This document shows positions 17,353 through 24,873 of a stretch of 64,000 nt of DNA, piece after piece. Made by a program: the position numbers and the translations under genes. The DNA is from Oscillatoria sp. FACHB-1407 (lineage in GTDB: Bacteria; Cyanobacteriota; Cyanobacteriia; Elainellales; Elainellaceae). The notes beneath the pieces were generated by a model. That model was not told the origin of the DNA, did not search any database, and worked only from the letters and a program-made list of their open reading frames with translations. Positions within the stretch are counted from its first letter, which is position 1; the number at the start of each line of letters is the position of its first letter. The stretch covers positions 1 through 64,000 of the forward strand of contig NZ_JACJSA010000019.1 of assembly GCF_014697545.1 (NCBI RefSeq), read 5' to 3'.

Positions 17353-17874
17353 ATGGGTTTTTGGAAAAACTTATTTAGCACTTCTGATTCTGCTGCGGCA
17401 CCTAAGTCGGCTTCGGTAGATGTTAACGCTGCTCAGGGCATCGTGACAAATACGGGTTCGCGCATCTTTTTTAGTACCGATCGCGACATCGACTTGTATG
17501 AGTTAGAAGAACTGTGTGATGCGGTGGGTTGGTCGCGTCGTCCTTTGCGTAAGGTCAAGAAGGCGATCCAACATAGTTTTTTGGTGGTGTCTATGTGGGA
17601 ACAGCGAGGGGCGCAGAAGCGGCTAATTGGGTTCTCACGAGCAACCTCTGACCACGCCTTTAACGCCACGATTTGGGATGTGGTCGTGCATCCTGAGTTT
17701 CAGGGGAAAGGATTTGGCAAGGCATTGATGAAGCAGATGATTAAAAAGCTGCGGAGCGAAGACATTAGCAATATCACTCTATTTGCCGATCCTCATGTCG
17801 TTGACTTTTATCGGGGACTGGGGTTTATGTCAGACCCAGAGGGCATCAAAGGGATGTTTTGGTATCCCGATTGA
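17353..17874 (+). CDS. GNAT acetyltransferase, plastid GNAT2/NSI (SNAT)-like
   Basis: A 173-residue protein with a variable 35-residue N-terminus, then the conserved core [35 protein letters not shown], the acetyl-CoA loop QGKGFGKAL, and the C-terminal signature [24 protein letters not shown]. This C-terminus is shared with chloroplast GNAT2/NSI of plants, described as lysine and serotonin acetyltransferases, and with ycf52 of red algal plastids. The in vivo substrate is unknown. ATG 17353 (MGFWKNLFS) is preferred to the codon at 17335 by family pattern. It is a paralogue of the GNAT at 8142. Confidence 0.9.
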   Translation: MGFWKNLFSTSDSAAAPKSASVDVNAAQGIVTNTGSRIFFSTDRDIDLYELEELCDAVGWSRRPLRKVKKAIQHSFLVVSMWEQRGAQKRLIGFSRATSDHAFNATIWDVVVHPEFQGKGFGKALMKQMIKKLRSEDISNITLFADPHVVDFYRGLGFMSDPEGIKGMFWYPD

Positions 17875-17941
17875 TGCAGGGCGAGGCATCCGGATAAAGC
17901 TCCTGGCACACCTGAACCATCATTGCCCGAATGCTTCGCCC

Positions 17942-18397
17942 TTACAAATGGGGTTCCAAGGCGACGAGCGATCGCGCCTGTTGAATCCACTGGGCTACTA
18001 CATCGAGCGTCGGGCACAAGTCCTGACGTTGCAGAGTAGCCACCTGAAGTTTGAGCAGTTGTTGATGCAGCCTCGGTAGGGGAGTTTGAGCTAATTGCGC
18101 GGGAGATACAATCCCCGCATGGAGCAGCAACCCGCAATATTGACAGCCCACCATCGGAACCCGCGCCAGATCAGCTAGAGCAACCCACTTATAGACATGT
18201 TGTGGATGGATCTGAAGACGGGCAGCCAGAGCCTGCTGTTGAGCTATCGATCGAGTTTGACGCAGCAACCCTAGTGTTGTGGTGATGCCCAGTTTCACCA
18301 GATGATCGCGATCGCTATCACTCAATCCGGGCAGTTGTCCGATTTCCCAGTCGCTCGACCTGAGAGAACGCCGACCCGATTGCTGAGAAGCTCCCAT
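17942..18397 (-). CDS. DUF4332 domain protein (helix-hairpin-helix-like)
   Basis: A 151-residue protein with two tandem helical HhH-like units. The first is about IGQLPGLSDSDRDHLVKLGI (residues 19-38). The second, about 75-110, has VPMVGCQYCGLLLHAGI with a CxxC pair. DUF4332 proteins are thought to bind nucleic acid through helix-hairpin-helix folds, but their cellular role is unknown. ATG 18397 is chosen instead of the TTG three codons upstream. It is convergent with the GNAT gene. Confidence 0.75.
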   Translation of the reverse strand: MGASQQSGRRSLRSSDWEIGQLPGLSDSDRDHLVKLGITTTLGLLRQTRSIAQQQALAARLQIHPQHVYKWVALADLARVPMVGCQYCGLLLHAGIVSPAQLAQTPLPRLHQQLLKLQVATLQRQDLCPTLDVVAQWIQQARSLVALEPHL

Positions 18398-18803
18398 AGT
18401 TGACAAAGTTGGAAGGGACTATCCTATCCTAAATAGTTCGTCTTTGAAAAGGGTCTTTTCAGACAGGTACATCACCTCTCAGCCCAAAAGGATATGCCAG
18501 GTCAGAATATCTCTCAAACCGTTATTCCAGAGGGACTGACACATCATTCAAATCCTAGGTACAACTCGTGATCAATAGGGGTAGGAATTCGGGGTGCAGG
18601 AAGTGAAGCCCCTGGCTGAGGCTGCACCCCCAAACCCTCTGGTTTTATTTCCGAACCTTATCTGTGAAAGCAATACTAAGGAATGGAGATTAGACGAGCA
18701 ATTATAGAAATCTTTCTAACCAAAGTCACAAAGCAAGCTATACTGTTGGATGGTCAGTGCTTTAACTTGAGGTCGTTAACGAACTCGGTAAGACACTTGG
18801 CAC
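18398..18803. other. Intergenic region containing a 122-bp dispersed repeat
   Basis: Between the DUF4332 gene and the tRNA. It holds the dispersed repeat at 18559-18680 and the tRNA promoter region (about 18700-18790). No coding gene is seen. Confidence 0.5.
18559..18680 (+). repeat. 122-bp dispersed repeat, copy A
   Basis: It begins GTACAACTCGT and ends GCAATACTAAG, with a G/C-rich centre GTGAAGCCCCTGGCTGAGG. It is about 80% identical over its length to 34940-35062, by eye alignment. It is non-coding and of transposable-repeat size, without a transposase. Confidence 0.8.
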
Positions 18804-18877
18804 CGGGATGTAGCGCAGCTTGGTAGCGCGCCTGCTTTGGGAGCAGGATGTCGCAGGTTCAAATCCTGTCATCCCGA
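18804..18877 (+). tRNA. tRNA-Pro (anticodon TGG)
   Basis: A 74-nt cloverleaf. The acceptor stem CGGGATG pairs with CATCCCG. The D arm is GCGCAGCTTGGTAGCGC, and the anticodon stem-loop is CCTGC-TTTGGGA-GCAGG with anticodon TGG. The T arm is CAGGTTCAAATCCTG, and the discriminator base is A. CCA is not encoded. Confidence 0.97.
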
Positions 18878-18889
18878 TCGCAACTTTAG

Positions 18890-18918
18890 ATCCCTGGCTT
18901 CTTGCAGAAGTCGGGGAT
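18890..18918 (+). terminator. Terminator hairpin after tRNA-Pro
   Basis: ATCCCTGGCTTCT pairs with AGAAGTCGGGGAT (two G-T wobbles) around a 3-base loop, followed by TTCGATTTG. It lies 12 bp after the tRNA. A similar AAGTCGGGGAT hairpin is a frequent cyanobacterial repeat, so it may be both. Confidence 0.65.
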
Positions 18919-19019
18919 TTCGATTTGAAGCCTTTACTGAAGCTTCATTAGCCTCCTCTGTGCAACTCTATACATCTCAGGGCAAGGTAGGGGCGTAACG
19001 CTTTTTGATTATCATTCCC

Positions 19020-19439
19020 ATGCGGAAAATTATTGCCCCACTCCTCATTGCCTCCTCCCTGCTAATTGGTAGCTTTCCTACTCTCGCTCAAGTTCCTAGC
19101 CGTCAACCCACCACTGGACAGGGATGCCAGTGCCCCTACGATATTGATGCAGCGGGTCGGCGTTGTGGTGGACGGTCTGCCTATTCCCGCCCAGGGGGTG
19201 CCTCTCCGATTTGCTACATGGATGAAGCTCCGGCAAACGCCCCTGTTCGAGTCTTTCCGGCGGTTGAATCTGCCTACGATCGCTACATGAGAATTGGCTA
19301 CGACGCCAGCCGCAACCGCGACTATCAAACCGCCCTGATCAACTTCCGCCGCGCCCTCAACGAACGAGTGGGCGATCGCGCTGCCACTCAAGCAATTACA
19401 AACATGGAAGCGGCGATCGCGGCTCAAAGGAGGCAGTAA
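19020..19439 (+). CDS. Small exported protein with cysteine motif
   Basis: A 139-residue protein with a clear signal peptide (MRKIIAPLLIASSLLIG...LAQ, about 1-24). The mature part has a cysteine cluster GCQCPYDIDAAGRRCGGRSA followed by PICYMDE, which probably forms disulfides. A C-terminal TPR-like helical hairpin follows (YDASRNRDYQTALINFRRAL). The start ATG 19020 puts the basic residues directly before the hydrophobic stretch. The function is unknown. The frame continues after its TAA into a YARHG domain, so this may be the front half of a broken longer gene. Confidence 0.7.
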   Translation: MRKIIAPLLIASSLLIGSFPTLAQVPSRQPTTGQGCQCPYDIDAAGRRCGGRSAYSRPGGASPICYMDEAPANAPVRVFPAVESAYDRYMRIGYDASRNRDYQTALINFRRALNERVGDRAATQAITNMEAAIAAQRRQ

Positions 19440-19682
19440 GGCTCATCGCCCTCTAACACGGCTGATTTGGAAGGCAAGAGTGATTTTGAGTTGGATGTCC
19501 TCAGAAACTCTGTCTTTGCCCGATACGGTAGACGGTTCGATCGCACTGATTTACAAGCTTACTTTGACAGTCAGACATGGTATGAACCACGCTATAGCCC
19601 CAGCCAATTTCCCAACAATCAACTGACCGATTTGGAGAAGAGTAACGCACAGTTCATCCTTGATTACCAGAAAAACCAATAG
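19440..19682 (+). pseudogene. YARHG domain in frame behind the previous stop
   Basis: Directly after the TAA at 19437-19439 the same frame stays open and encodes a complete YARHG domain (LEGKSDFELDVLRNSVFARYGRRF, here written in parts: DFELDVLRNSVFARYGRRF, then QAYFDSQTWYEP and YSPSQFPNNQLT). The only internal start is TTG at 19467, without a near Shine-Dalgarno. Either a single stop has split one exported protein with a C-terminal YARHG domain, or the domain is made by read-through or from the TTG. YARHG domains are extracellular, which favours the split-gene view. Confidence 0.55.
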
Positions 19683-19750
19683 GTAGGGTAATTTGAGTTG
19701 AATGATTGGCGAATCAATTCGCAGAGCAGTTTTATTTTTGTAAAAGTTAC

Positions 19751-19779
19751 AACTCCGGCGTCTGCGAGACGCCGGAGTT
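19751..19779. terminator. Strong bidirectional terminator
   Basis: AACTCCGGCGTCT-GCG-AGACGCCGGAGTT has perfect 13-bp arms, a 3-base loop and T/A-rich flanks on both sides. It lies between the convergent YARHG and binding-protein genes and can serve both. Confidence 0.85.
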
Positions 19780-19790
19780 TTAGTTAAGCT

Positions 19791-21104
19791 CTACTGAGCA
19801 CCACCAATGGTGATAGTGGATTGAATCTGGATGCTGCCATCATCGGCAACCGTCCAGACATCATAAGCTCCAGCCACATCTCCCGCATCGTTAAAGTCGA
19901 GGGTGCCGCTGGCTCCCTGAAAGTCGATGTCTTGCCCCTGCCGCACCAGTTCGAGTGCCTGACAAACATCTGTCACCTGTTCCCCTGGAGGATTTGCAAC
20001 AGTCGCGATCTGCTCCTTAACGGCTGCACCTGTGTTGGCTTTAGCTGCCTCTGCCGCTAAAACGAGGATTGCCGCTGCATCCCAGGAGTTGGGGTCATAG
20101 ACTTGGGGATCACGGTTGTACTTACCCGTGTAGATCTCCTTGAATTGGGCGATCGCCGGACCTCCTGCACTGGGAGCCGTACCAAGCACACCAGCAGCAA
20201 TGAACTGACCATCAGAGCCTTGACCAATGAGTTCTGCCAGATTTCCGGTTTTCATACCGTCTGTCATCAGGAATTTGGTGTTACCACCGAGCAAGCCCTG
20301 CTCATAGGCTGCTTTGACAATCAGACTTCCGGTTTCTGGATAGGCGATTAACAGAACCGCATCCGGCTCTCCTTCAAAAGCAGCACTCACTTCCGAATCG
20401 AATGTCGTGGCATCGGGGGCATAACGGGTGGGATCAGACTCATTCACCACCGTACCGCCTAAGGCTTTGAAAGCAGGCACAAAGGCTTGAATCAAGCCAT
20501 TGCCGTAGTCATTATTGATGGAGAGAATGGCAACCTCGGTAAAGCCCTGTTCCTGCGCCAGACGCGCCAGTGCTTCGCCCTGATAGGTGTCTGGTGGTGC
20601 CGTCCGGAACCAGAAGCCATTGAAGTCACCATTGTTAGCACGCTCTGTAAAGGTTGGGCTGGTGCTGGAGGGAGAAATCTGAATAACCTCGTTCCGAACA
20701 GCGATGTCAACTGCTGCGCTGGAAACCGAGCTAGCTGCCGCTCCAATCACTCCAGCCACCTGATCGACCTCTGCCAGTTTGGTCATGCCCGATGCCCCTG
20801 CCGCCGGATCGGTCTGATCATCTTCTGAGATCAGAGCAACGGGTTGTCCCAACGCTCCACCGCAAGCATTGACGGTTTCCACCAAAAAGCTAACACTGTC
20901 CTGCATCGGTGCCCCATACTGCGCCAGGTCACCTGTTAAGGGCAACAGCGTACCGAGTTTGAGCGCACCACCATCTGTAGCAGCGGGCGCAGTTTCTGCT
21001 GGAGACTCACCTGTCGCCTGAGGAGTTTCTGCGCCACACGCTGTTAGCAGCATCAAGAGAGCGACTGCCCCACTTGGTTTGCCAAGAGATTTGATAAAAG
21101 ACAT
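19791..21104 (-). CDS. Branched-chain amino acid-type ABC transporter substrate-binding lipoprotein
   Basis: A 437-residue periplasmic-binding protein of the LivK/Peripla_BP_6 type. The lipobox LLTAC near residue 24 predicts lipid attachment in the plasma membrane. The mature domain starts GALKLGTLLPLTGDLAQYG and contains GVIGAASSSVSSAA-like and ISINNDYG-type segments typical of type I binding proteins. No permease or ATPase gene lies beside it, so it must use a transporter encoded elsewhere. The ligand (amino acid, amide or urea) cannot be read from sequence. ATG 21104 (MSFIKSLGKPSG) gives a proper signal peptide; the extension to 21122 does not. Confidence 0.9.
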   Translation of the reverse strand: MSFIKSLGKPSGAVALLMLLTACGAETPQATGESPAETAPAATDGGALKLGTLLPLTGDLAQYGAPMQDSVSFLVETVNACGGALGQPVALISEDDQTDPAAGASGMTKLAEVDQVAGVIGAAASSVSSAAVDIAVRNEVIQISPSSTSPTFTERANNGDFNGFWFRTAPPDTYQGEALARLAQEQGFTEVAILSINNDYGNGLIQAFVPAFKALGGTVVNESDPTRYAPDATTFDSEVSAAFEGEPDAVLLIAYPETGSLIVKAAYEQGLLGGNTKFLMTDGMKTGNLAELIGQGSDGQFIAAGVLGTAPSAGGPAIAQFKEIYTGKYNRDPQVYDPNSWDAAAILVLAAEAAKANTGAAVKEQIATVANPPGEQVTDVCQALELVRQGQDIDFQGASGTLDFNDAGDVAGAYDVWTVADDGSIQIQSTITIGGAQ

Positions 21105-21767
21105 TTTGAAATAGCAATTCACAACAACTACTGTTCGTTGATTTTACTCAACGGAGTCCCCCAGCGATCGCTTTGTACAGTGAGTTTTACAGAGTTGTCT
21201 TCAGCAAACCTTAGATGAGAGCGGGACGTAGGGATCTCGTGGAACTAATTTGCGGCCTGCCAGTCATGATGGTTCATGGCGATCGCCCTACCTGTGATCC
21301 TCGCGCTAACCCAGGCGATGCGAAGCAGGCTTTGGGGTTATCGTAGTCTTGTTGCTCCTAAAAAATGGGTGAGAGATTCAGTGAAGTAACCGCTAAAACA
21401 AACTCGCAACCTGTCACTGCAACTCCAACCTGGAGCAGTTGTGCCAATTGATGAAACGGCACTAAAGCCCGACCCAAATTTTCCTGGTCGCAACAAGATA
21501 CTCATTACACCTGTGGTTCTTGCTACTTTCGTTATTGAACTTTTCCCTGATTCGCGAAATTCAAATTTGAATTACATATAGCAATCGAAGAGCTAACTAG
21601 AACGGGGTATCGGAGTGAAGCCCCTGATTGGGGCAACACCCTTGCCCCTCCTGATCCCAATCGTTCTAACGGTTGCTATCGATATAAGGATTAGAGGGAA
21701 CCAAGTGTAACGAAAGTTATACAATTCTTTGATGAACGTGATGCCAGTATCGTTACCCGGAGCATTT
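21105..21767. other. Intergenic region with a long imperfect hairpin element
   Basis: 663 bp between divergent genes. It contains an imperfect inverted-repeat element at 21577-21680 and promoter DNA near each gene. I see no coding gene. Confidence 0.45.
21577..21680. repeat. MITE-like imperfect hairpin
   Basis: The outer arms TATAGCAA and TTGCTATC, and inner TAGAACG and CGTTCTA, enclose a centre with GGAGTGAAGCCCCTG. That centre is shared with the 122-bp repeat at 18559, so this looks like a diverged relative. It is about 104 bp long and non-coding. Confidence 0.55.
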
Positions 21768-22562
21768 ATGAAATCATTCGTTCGCTGGAGTACAGCTCTC
21801 AGTCTTGCTGGGGGTGTTTTGTTGGGTTCATTATTTGTTGGCGGTGCGCGATCGCTGGCATTAACCGCTGAACAAGTGGCAGAACGCCTACGCCCCGTTC
21901 CTGTATTTACCCTGACCGATCGGGAAGGTTCGCCGCTGGTGGCAACTCAAGAGGGTCAAAACAGCACTCCTGTGGCTGGCGTGTTTATCAGCATGCAAGA
22001 TGCCCAAAATTTCCTCACCAGCCTCAGACAAAACAATCCTGATGTGGCGCAGGGTGTGCAGGTTACCCCCGTCTCTCTGGCAGAAGTGTATCAGCTAGAG
22101 ATTGCAGACGAGTCTAATGAATTAGAATTTGCCTTCATCCCCATGCAGCAAGAGGTGCAGGTTGCGGTTGAAGTCCTGCGGCAAAATGGTGAAAACGTCC
22201 AGGAGTTTGAAGGTGTGCCCCTGTTTATCGCGCGGTCAGGAGCACAAGAGAATGGCTATCTCACCATTCAGCAAGGTGATCAGCAAGTCATCCCCATCTT
22301 CTTTAAGCGAGATGATTTGCAAGCGATGCTGGAGCGGGTTAGACAACAGCAACCTGAACTGACCAACAACGTCAGCATTCAAGTGGTCAATCTAGAAGGT
22401 TTGATCAATACGTTGCAAAGCAGTGAAAACCAGGAACTCAACCGAATTCTGCTGGTGCCCCCACGTGAATCGATTGAGTTCATTCAATCCCTGCCACGCG
22501 AAGGACAAGCACCCGCACCCCAAGGTCAACCCCAACCGCGTCCTGCTGCTCCTCGCCAGTAG
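21768..22562 (+). CDS. Tic22-like protein
   Basis: A 264-residue exported protein of the Tic22 family. A signal peptide (MKSFVRWSTALSLAGG..., about 1-28) precedes a domain beginning LTAEQVAERLRPVPVFTL, with the paired Tic22 repeats GVFISMQDAQNFLTSLR and PIFFKRDDLQAMLERVRQQ. The C-terminus is Q/P-rich. In cyanobacteria Tic22 is periplasmic or thylakoid-associated and implicated in outer-membrane biogenesis; in plastids it takes part in protein import. ATG 21768 is chosen over 21729 because GGAG lies 5-6 bases upstream and the signal peptide starts there. Confidence 0.9.
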   Translation: MKSFVRWSTALSLAGGVLLGSLFVGGARSLALTAEQVAERLRPVPVFTLTDREGSPLVATQEGQNSTPVAGVFISMQDAQNFLTSLRQNNPDVAQGVQVTPVSLAEVYQLEIADESNELEFAFIPMQQEVQVAVEVLRQNGENVQEFEGVPLFIARSGAQENGYLTIQQGDQQVIPIFFKRDDLQAMLERVRQQQPELTNNVSIQVVNLEGLINTLQSSENQELNRILLVPPRESIEFIQSLPREGQAPAPQGQPQPRPAAPRQ

Positions 22563-22699
22563 AGATGGCAGAGTAAATGGGTAGATGGGTGGTCGAGTGG
22601 ATAGGTAAATGTAGGTCAGTTCGGTTACACTACCCATCTATCCCCTTCCCACCCATCCCCTCATCCTCTATTTCCGACTCTCCATTCTCTGTCTCTACC

Positions 22700-23602
22700 T
22701 TGTCTTCTCCTCACTCCATCTCTGGTTTAGATTTGTGGCAATGGCGCATCGAAGCACGTCAACAGGCGATCGCTGCCACAGTACCCATCACAGAACTCGA
22801 TTGGTTGCTAGAAGAAATCGCTGACCTGGATCGGCTGTCGCTGCGGTTAGAAACCTTTAAGGAGCGATCGCACATTCCTCTCAAGATCCCGTTTGCTGAC
22901 CTCCAGCAGCGATGGCAACAACGCTTACAGGAGCGAGTCCCCATTCAATACTTAGCCGGAGAGACGCCCTGGCGACACTTAACGCTCAGGGTTGCTCCAG
23001 GTGTATTGATCCCTCGTCCTGAAACCGAGGGGATCGTTGATCTGGTGCTGGCTGCAATGCGCGATCGCGATCCGTCTCTGGCTCAAGGTCATTGGGCTGA
23101 CCTGGGCACGGGCAGTGGGGCGATCGCGATTGGGTTAGCCGATGCTCTGCCCAATGCCACCATTCATGCCGTTGATTTCAGTGAGGATGCATTGGCGATC
23201 GCCCAACATAACGCTCAAACCCTCGGCTTTAGCCATAGAATTCGCTTTTATCAAGGTAGTTGGTTTGATCCCCTGAGTTACCTCAAAGGTCAACTCAGCG
23301 GCATGGTTTCAAACCCACCCTACATTCCCAGCCATCTGATCCCCACTCTGCAACCCGAAGTCCAGCATGAACCTCACCTGGCATTAGATGGCGGGACGGA
23401 CGGGTTAGATGCGATTCGTCATCTGGTCGCGATCGCCCCCCACTCTCTTAAACCAGGCGCAATCTGGGTCATTGAAATGATGGCAGGACAAGCCGATGCT
23501 GTCACCCAACTGCTACAGCAGAATGGTCATTATGACAGCATTCAGGTTCATCCTGACCTGGCTGGAATTGAGCGATTTGCCCTAGCCTATTTAAAGAAAT
23601 AG
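22700..23602 (+). CDS. prmC: Release factor glutamine methyltransferase PrmC (HemK)
   Basis: Methylates the glutamine of the GGQ motif in peptide release factors using S-adenosylmethionine. The N-terminal helical domain (LDLWQWRIEARQQA...) is followed by a Rossmann methyltransferase with motif I DLGTGSGAIAIGLA and the catalytic NPPY (VSNPPYIPSHL). PRPETE, the usual loop before motif I, is present. The start is uncertain. An ATG exists at 22577, but its first 40 residues look like translated intergenic repeat, so TTG 22700, giving about nine residues before LDLWQW as in relatives, is preferred. The tsaC gene follows on the same strand; prmC and tsaC/sua5 are neighbours in many bacteria. Confidence 0.92.
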   Translation: MSSPHSISGLDLWQWRIEARQQAIAATVPITELDWLLEEIADLDRLSLRLETFKERSHIPLKIPFADLQQRWQQRLQERVPIQYLAGETPWRHLTLRVAPGVLIPRPETEGIVDLVLAAMRDRDPSLAQGHWADLGTGSGAIAIGLADALPNATIHAVDFSEDALAIAQHNAQTLGFSHRIRFYQGSWFDPLSYLKGQLSGMVSNPPYIPSHLIPTLQPEVQHEPHLALDGGTDGLDAIRHLVAIAPHSLKPGAIWVIEMMAGQADAVTQLLQQNGHYDSIQVHPDLAGIERFALAYLKK

Positions 23603-23651
23603 GGAGAATCGGGGGAGACGCGATTAATCGCGTCTCCCCCGATTCTCCCTA
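23600..23651. repeat. Perfect 52-bp palindrome
   Basis: 26-bp arms with no spacer, starting at the T of the prmC stop codon (TAGGGAGAATCGGGGGAGAC...) and centred at CGATT|AATCG. The core GAGACGCGATTAATCGCGTC is a common cyanobacterial interspersed palindrome. It could act as a terminator between prmC and tsaC, but no T-run follows. Confidence 0.95.
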
Positions 23652-23677
23652 GCCCGTTTCCTATTGTCTATTTCCCT

Positions 23678-24304
23678 ATGCCTCAAGTCACTCTCACCAA
23701 TTTTGTCAAAGCGGCTCAAACAGGCGATCGCGTCCTCAGTTTTCCCACCGATACCGTTCCTGCTCTGGCGGCTCGTCCCGAACGTGCTGACCTGATTTTT
23801 GCTACCAAGCAACGCAGCCAAACGAAACCCCTGATCTTGATGGCAGCCGAGGCAACAGATTTGTGGCAATTTGTCACCGGCAGCGATGCAGAATGGCAGA
23901 TCTGGAAATCAGCCATGGAACAACATTGGCCTGGTGCGCTGACCCTGGTTTTACCGGCTAGCGATCGCCTGCCCCGTCAAGTTAACCCCCTTGACCCGAC
24001 CACTATTGGCATTCGAGTCCCCAATAGTGCGATCGCCCGTCACATCCTCCGCCAAACCGGACCCCTCGCCACCACCAGTGCCAACCTATCGGGTCAACCA
24101 CCCTTACAAACCCAGATCGAGATTGAAACCCACTTTCCAGAGGTGTTGACCCTACTTCCCTCTGATTTAGAAACTCTCGTTGCAGAAGGTATCAGCGATA
24201 TCCCCTCCCCATCAACCCCAACAGGGAACGGTACCCCTTCTACCGTCGCCCAATGGACTCAGGATGGCTGGAAGATCCTCCGCCAAGGCAACGTTACACT
24301 ATGA
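23678..24304 (+). CDS. tsaC: L-threonylcarbamoyladenylate synthase (TsaC/Sua5/YrdC)
   Basis: Makes threonylcarbamoyl-AMP from threonine, bicarbonate and ATP for the t6A37 tRNA modification. It is 208 residues, the short TsaC form without the Sua5 C-terminal domain. Motifs seen are FPTDTVPALA, KQRSQTKPLILM (nucleotide/KxR region), PGALTLVLPA, IGIRVPN and LATTSANLSGQP. It lies 75 bp after prmC, across the palindrome, so it may have its own promoter. Confidence 0.93.
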   Translation: MPQVTLTNFVKAAQTGDRVLSFPTDTVPALAARPERADLIFATKQRSQTKPLILMAAEATDLWQFVTGSDAEWQIWKSAMEQHWPGALTLVLPASDRLPRQVNPLDPTTIGIRVPNSAIARHILRQTGPLATTSANLSGQPPLQTQIEIETHFPEVLTLLPSDLETLVAEGISDIPSPSTPTGNGTPSTVAQWTQDGWKILRQGNVTL

Positions 24305-24427
24305 GATCACCCATAGAGATTTGGGTCAAGGGTTTTACATCTCACCTACTTCACTTTTCTATGAATAGTGAATTACCCTGCTTCTTACGGCTTCACTCCC
24401 CTGTTGGTGAGCTTGTCGAACCACTCC

Positions 24428-24871
24428 CTACTCCCCATTCCCTACTCCCTCTTCCTCCTTATGCAGCGTCGCCTCTAACATCAAGCAATTCTGCCCGTTA
24501 ATCTGCAAGCGATATTCCACCTTGTCCATCAGGCGGTTCAAAATCAACCATCCATATCCTCCCTCCTGGTGTTGCTCTGGGGCAGGTGGCAGATAGGTCG
24601 AGAGATCAAAGCCTTTACCGTGATCCCAGATCTCCAGATAAATATCCCGTTCCTTCAGCTCTAGCCGCATTAATACAGGTAAATTAGGCTGATCGCGATG
24701 AGCATGACGCACCACATTGGAATAGGCTTCAACTAACACCAACCGCAACCGATTTGCCTGACGAGGCCAATCTACATGATCCCCTAACTCAACCTCTAGA
24801 GAACCCAGTAACCAGTTCTCCACAATGTTTAAGAACTTCAAATCACTGGGTACATGTAGTTCAGTTCTCAT
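24428..24871 (-). CDS. Anti-sigma-factor-type serine kinase (RsbW-like, HATPase_c_2)
   Basis: A 147-residue GHKL ATPase. The N box is LVLVEAYSNVVRHAHR, the G1-like box IWDHGKGFD, and the G2-like box EGGYGWLILNRLMDKV. Such proteins phosphorylate STAS antagonists or bind sigma factors in partner switching. It lies two bases after the receiver-PP2C gene on the same strand, so the pair is coupled. The C-terminal residues EEEGVGNGE are encoded by an ACTCCCY-type heptamer stretch (24423-24450) that also supplies the stop codon. Confidence 0.87.
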   Translation of the reverse strand: MRTELHVPSDLKFLNIVENWLLGSLEVELGDHVDWPRQANRLRLVLVEAYSNVVRHAHRDQPNLPVLMRLELKERDIYLEIWDHGKGFDLSTYLPPAPEQHQEGGYGWLILNRLMDKVEYRLQINGQNCLMLEATLHKEEEGVGNGE

Positions 24872-24873
24872 CG

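Noticed and set aside
18804-18877. tRNA-Pro as the attachment site of an integrated element
   Set aside because: No integrase and no repeat of the tRNA 3' end was seen in the window.
22577-22699. Longer N-terminus for PrmC
   Set aside because: The 41 extra residues are translated repeat-like DNA; relatives start about nine residues before LDLWQW.
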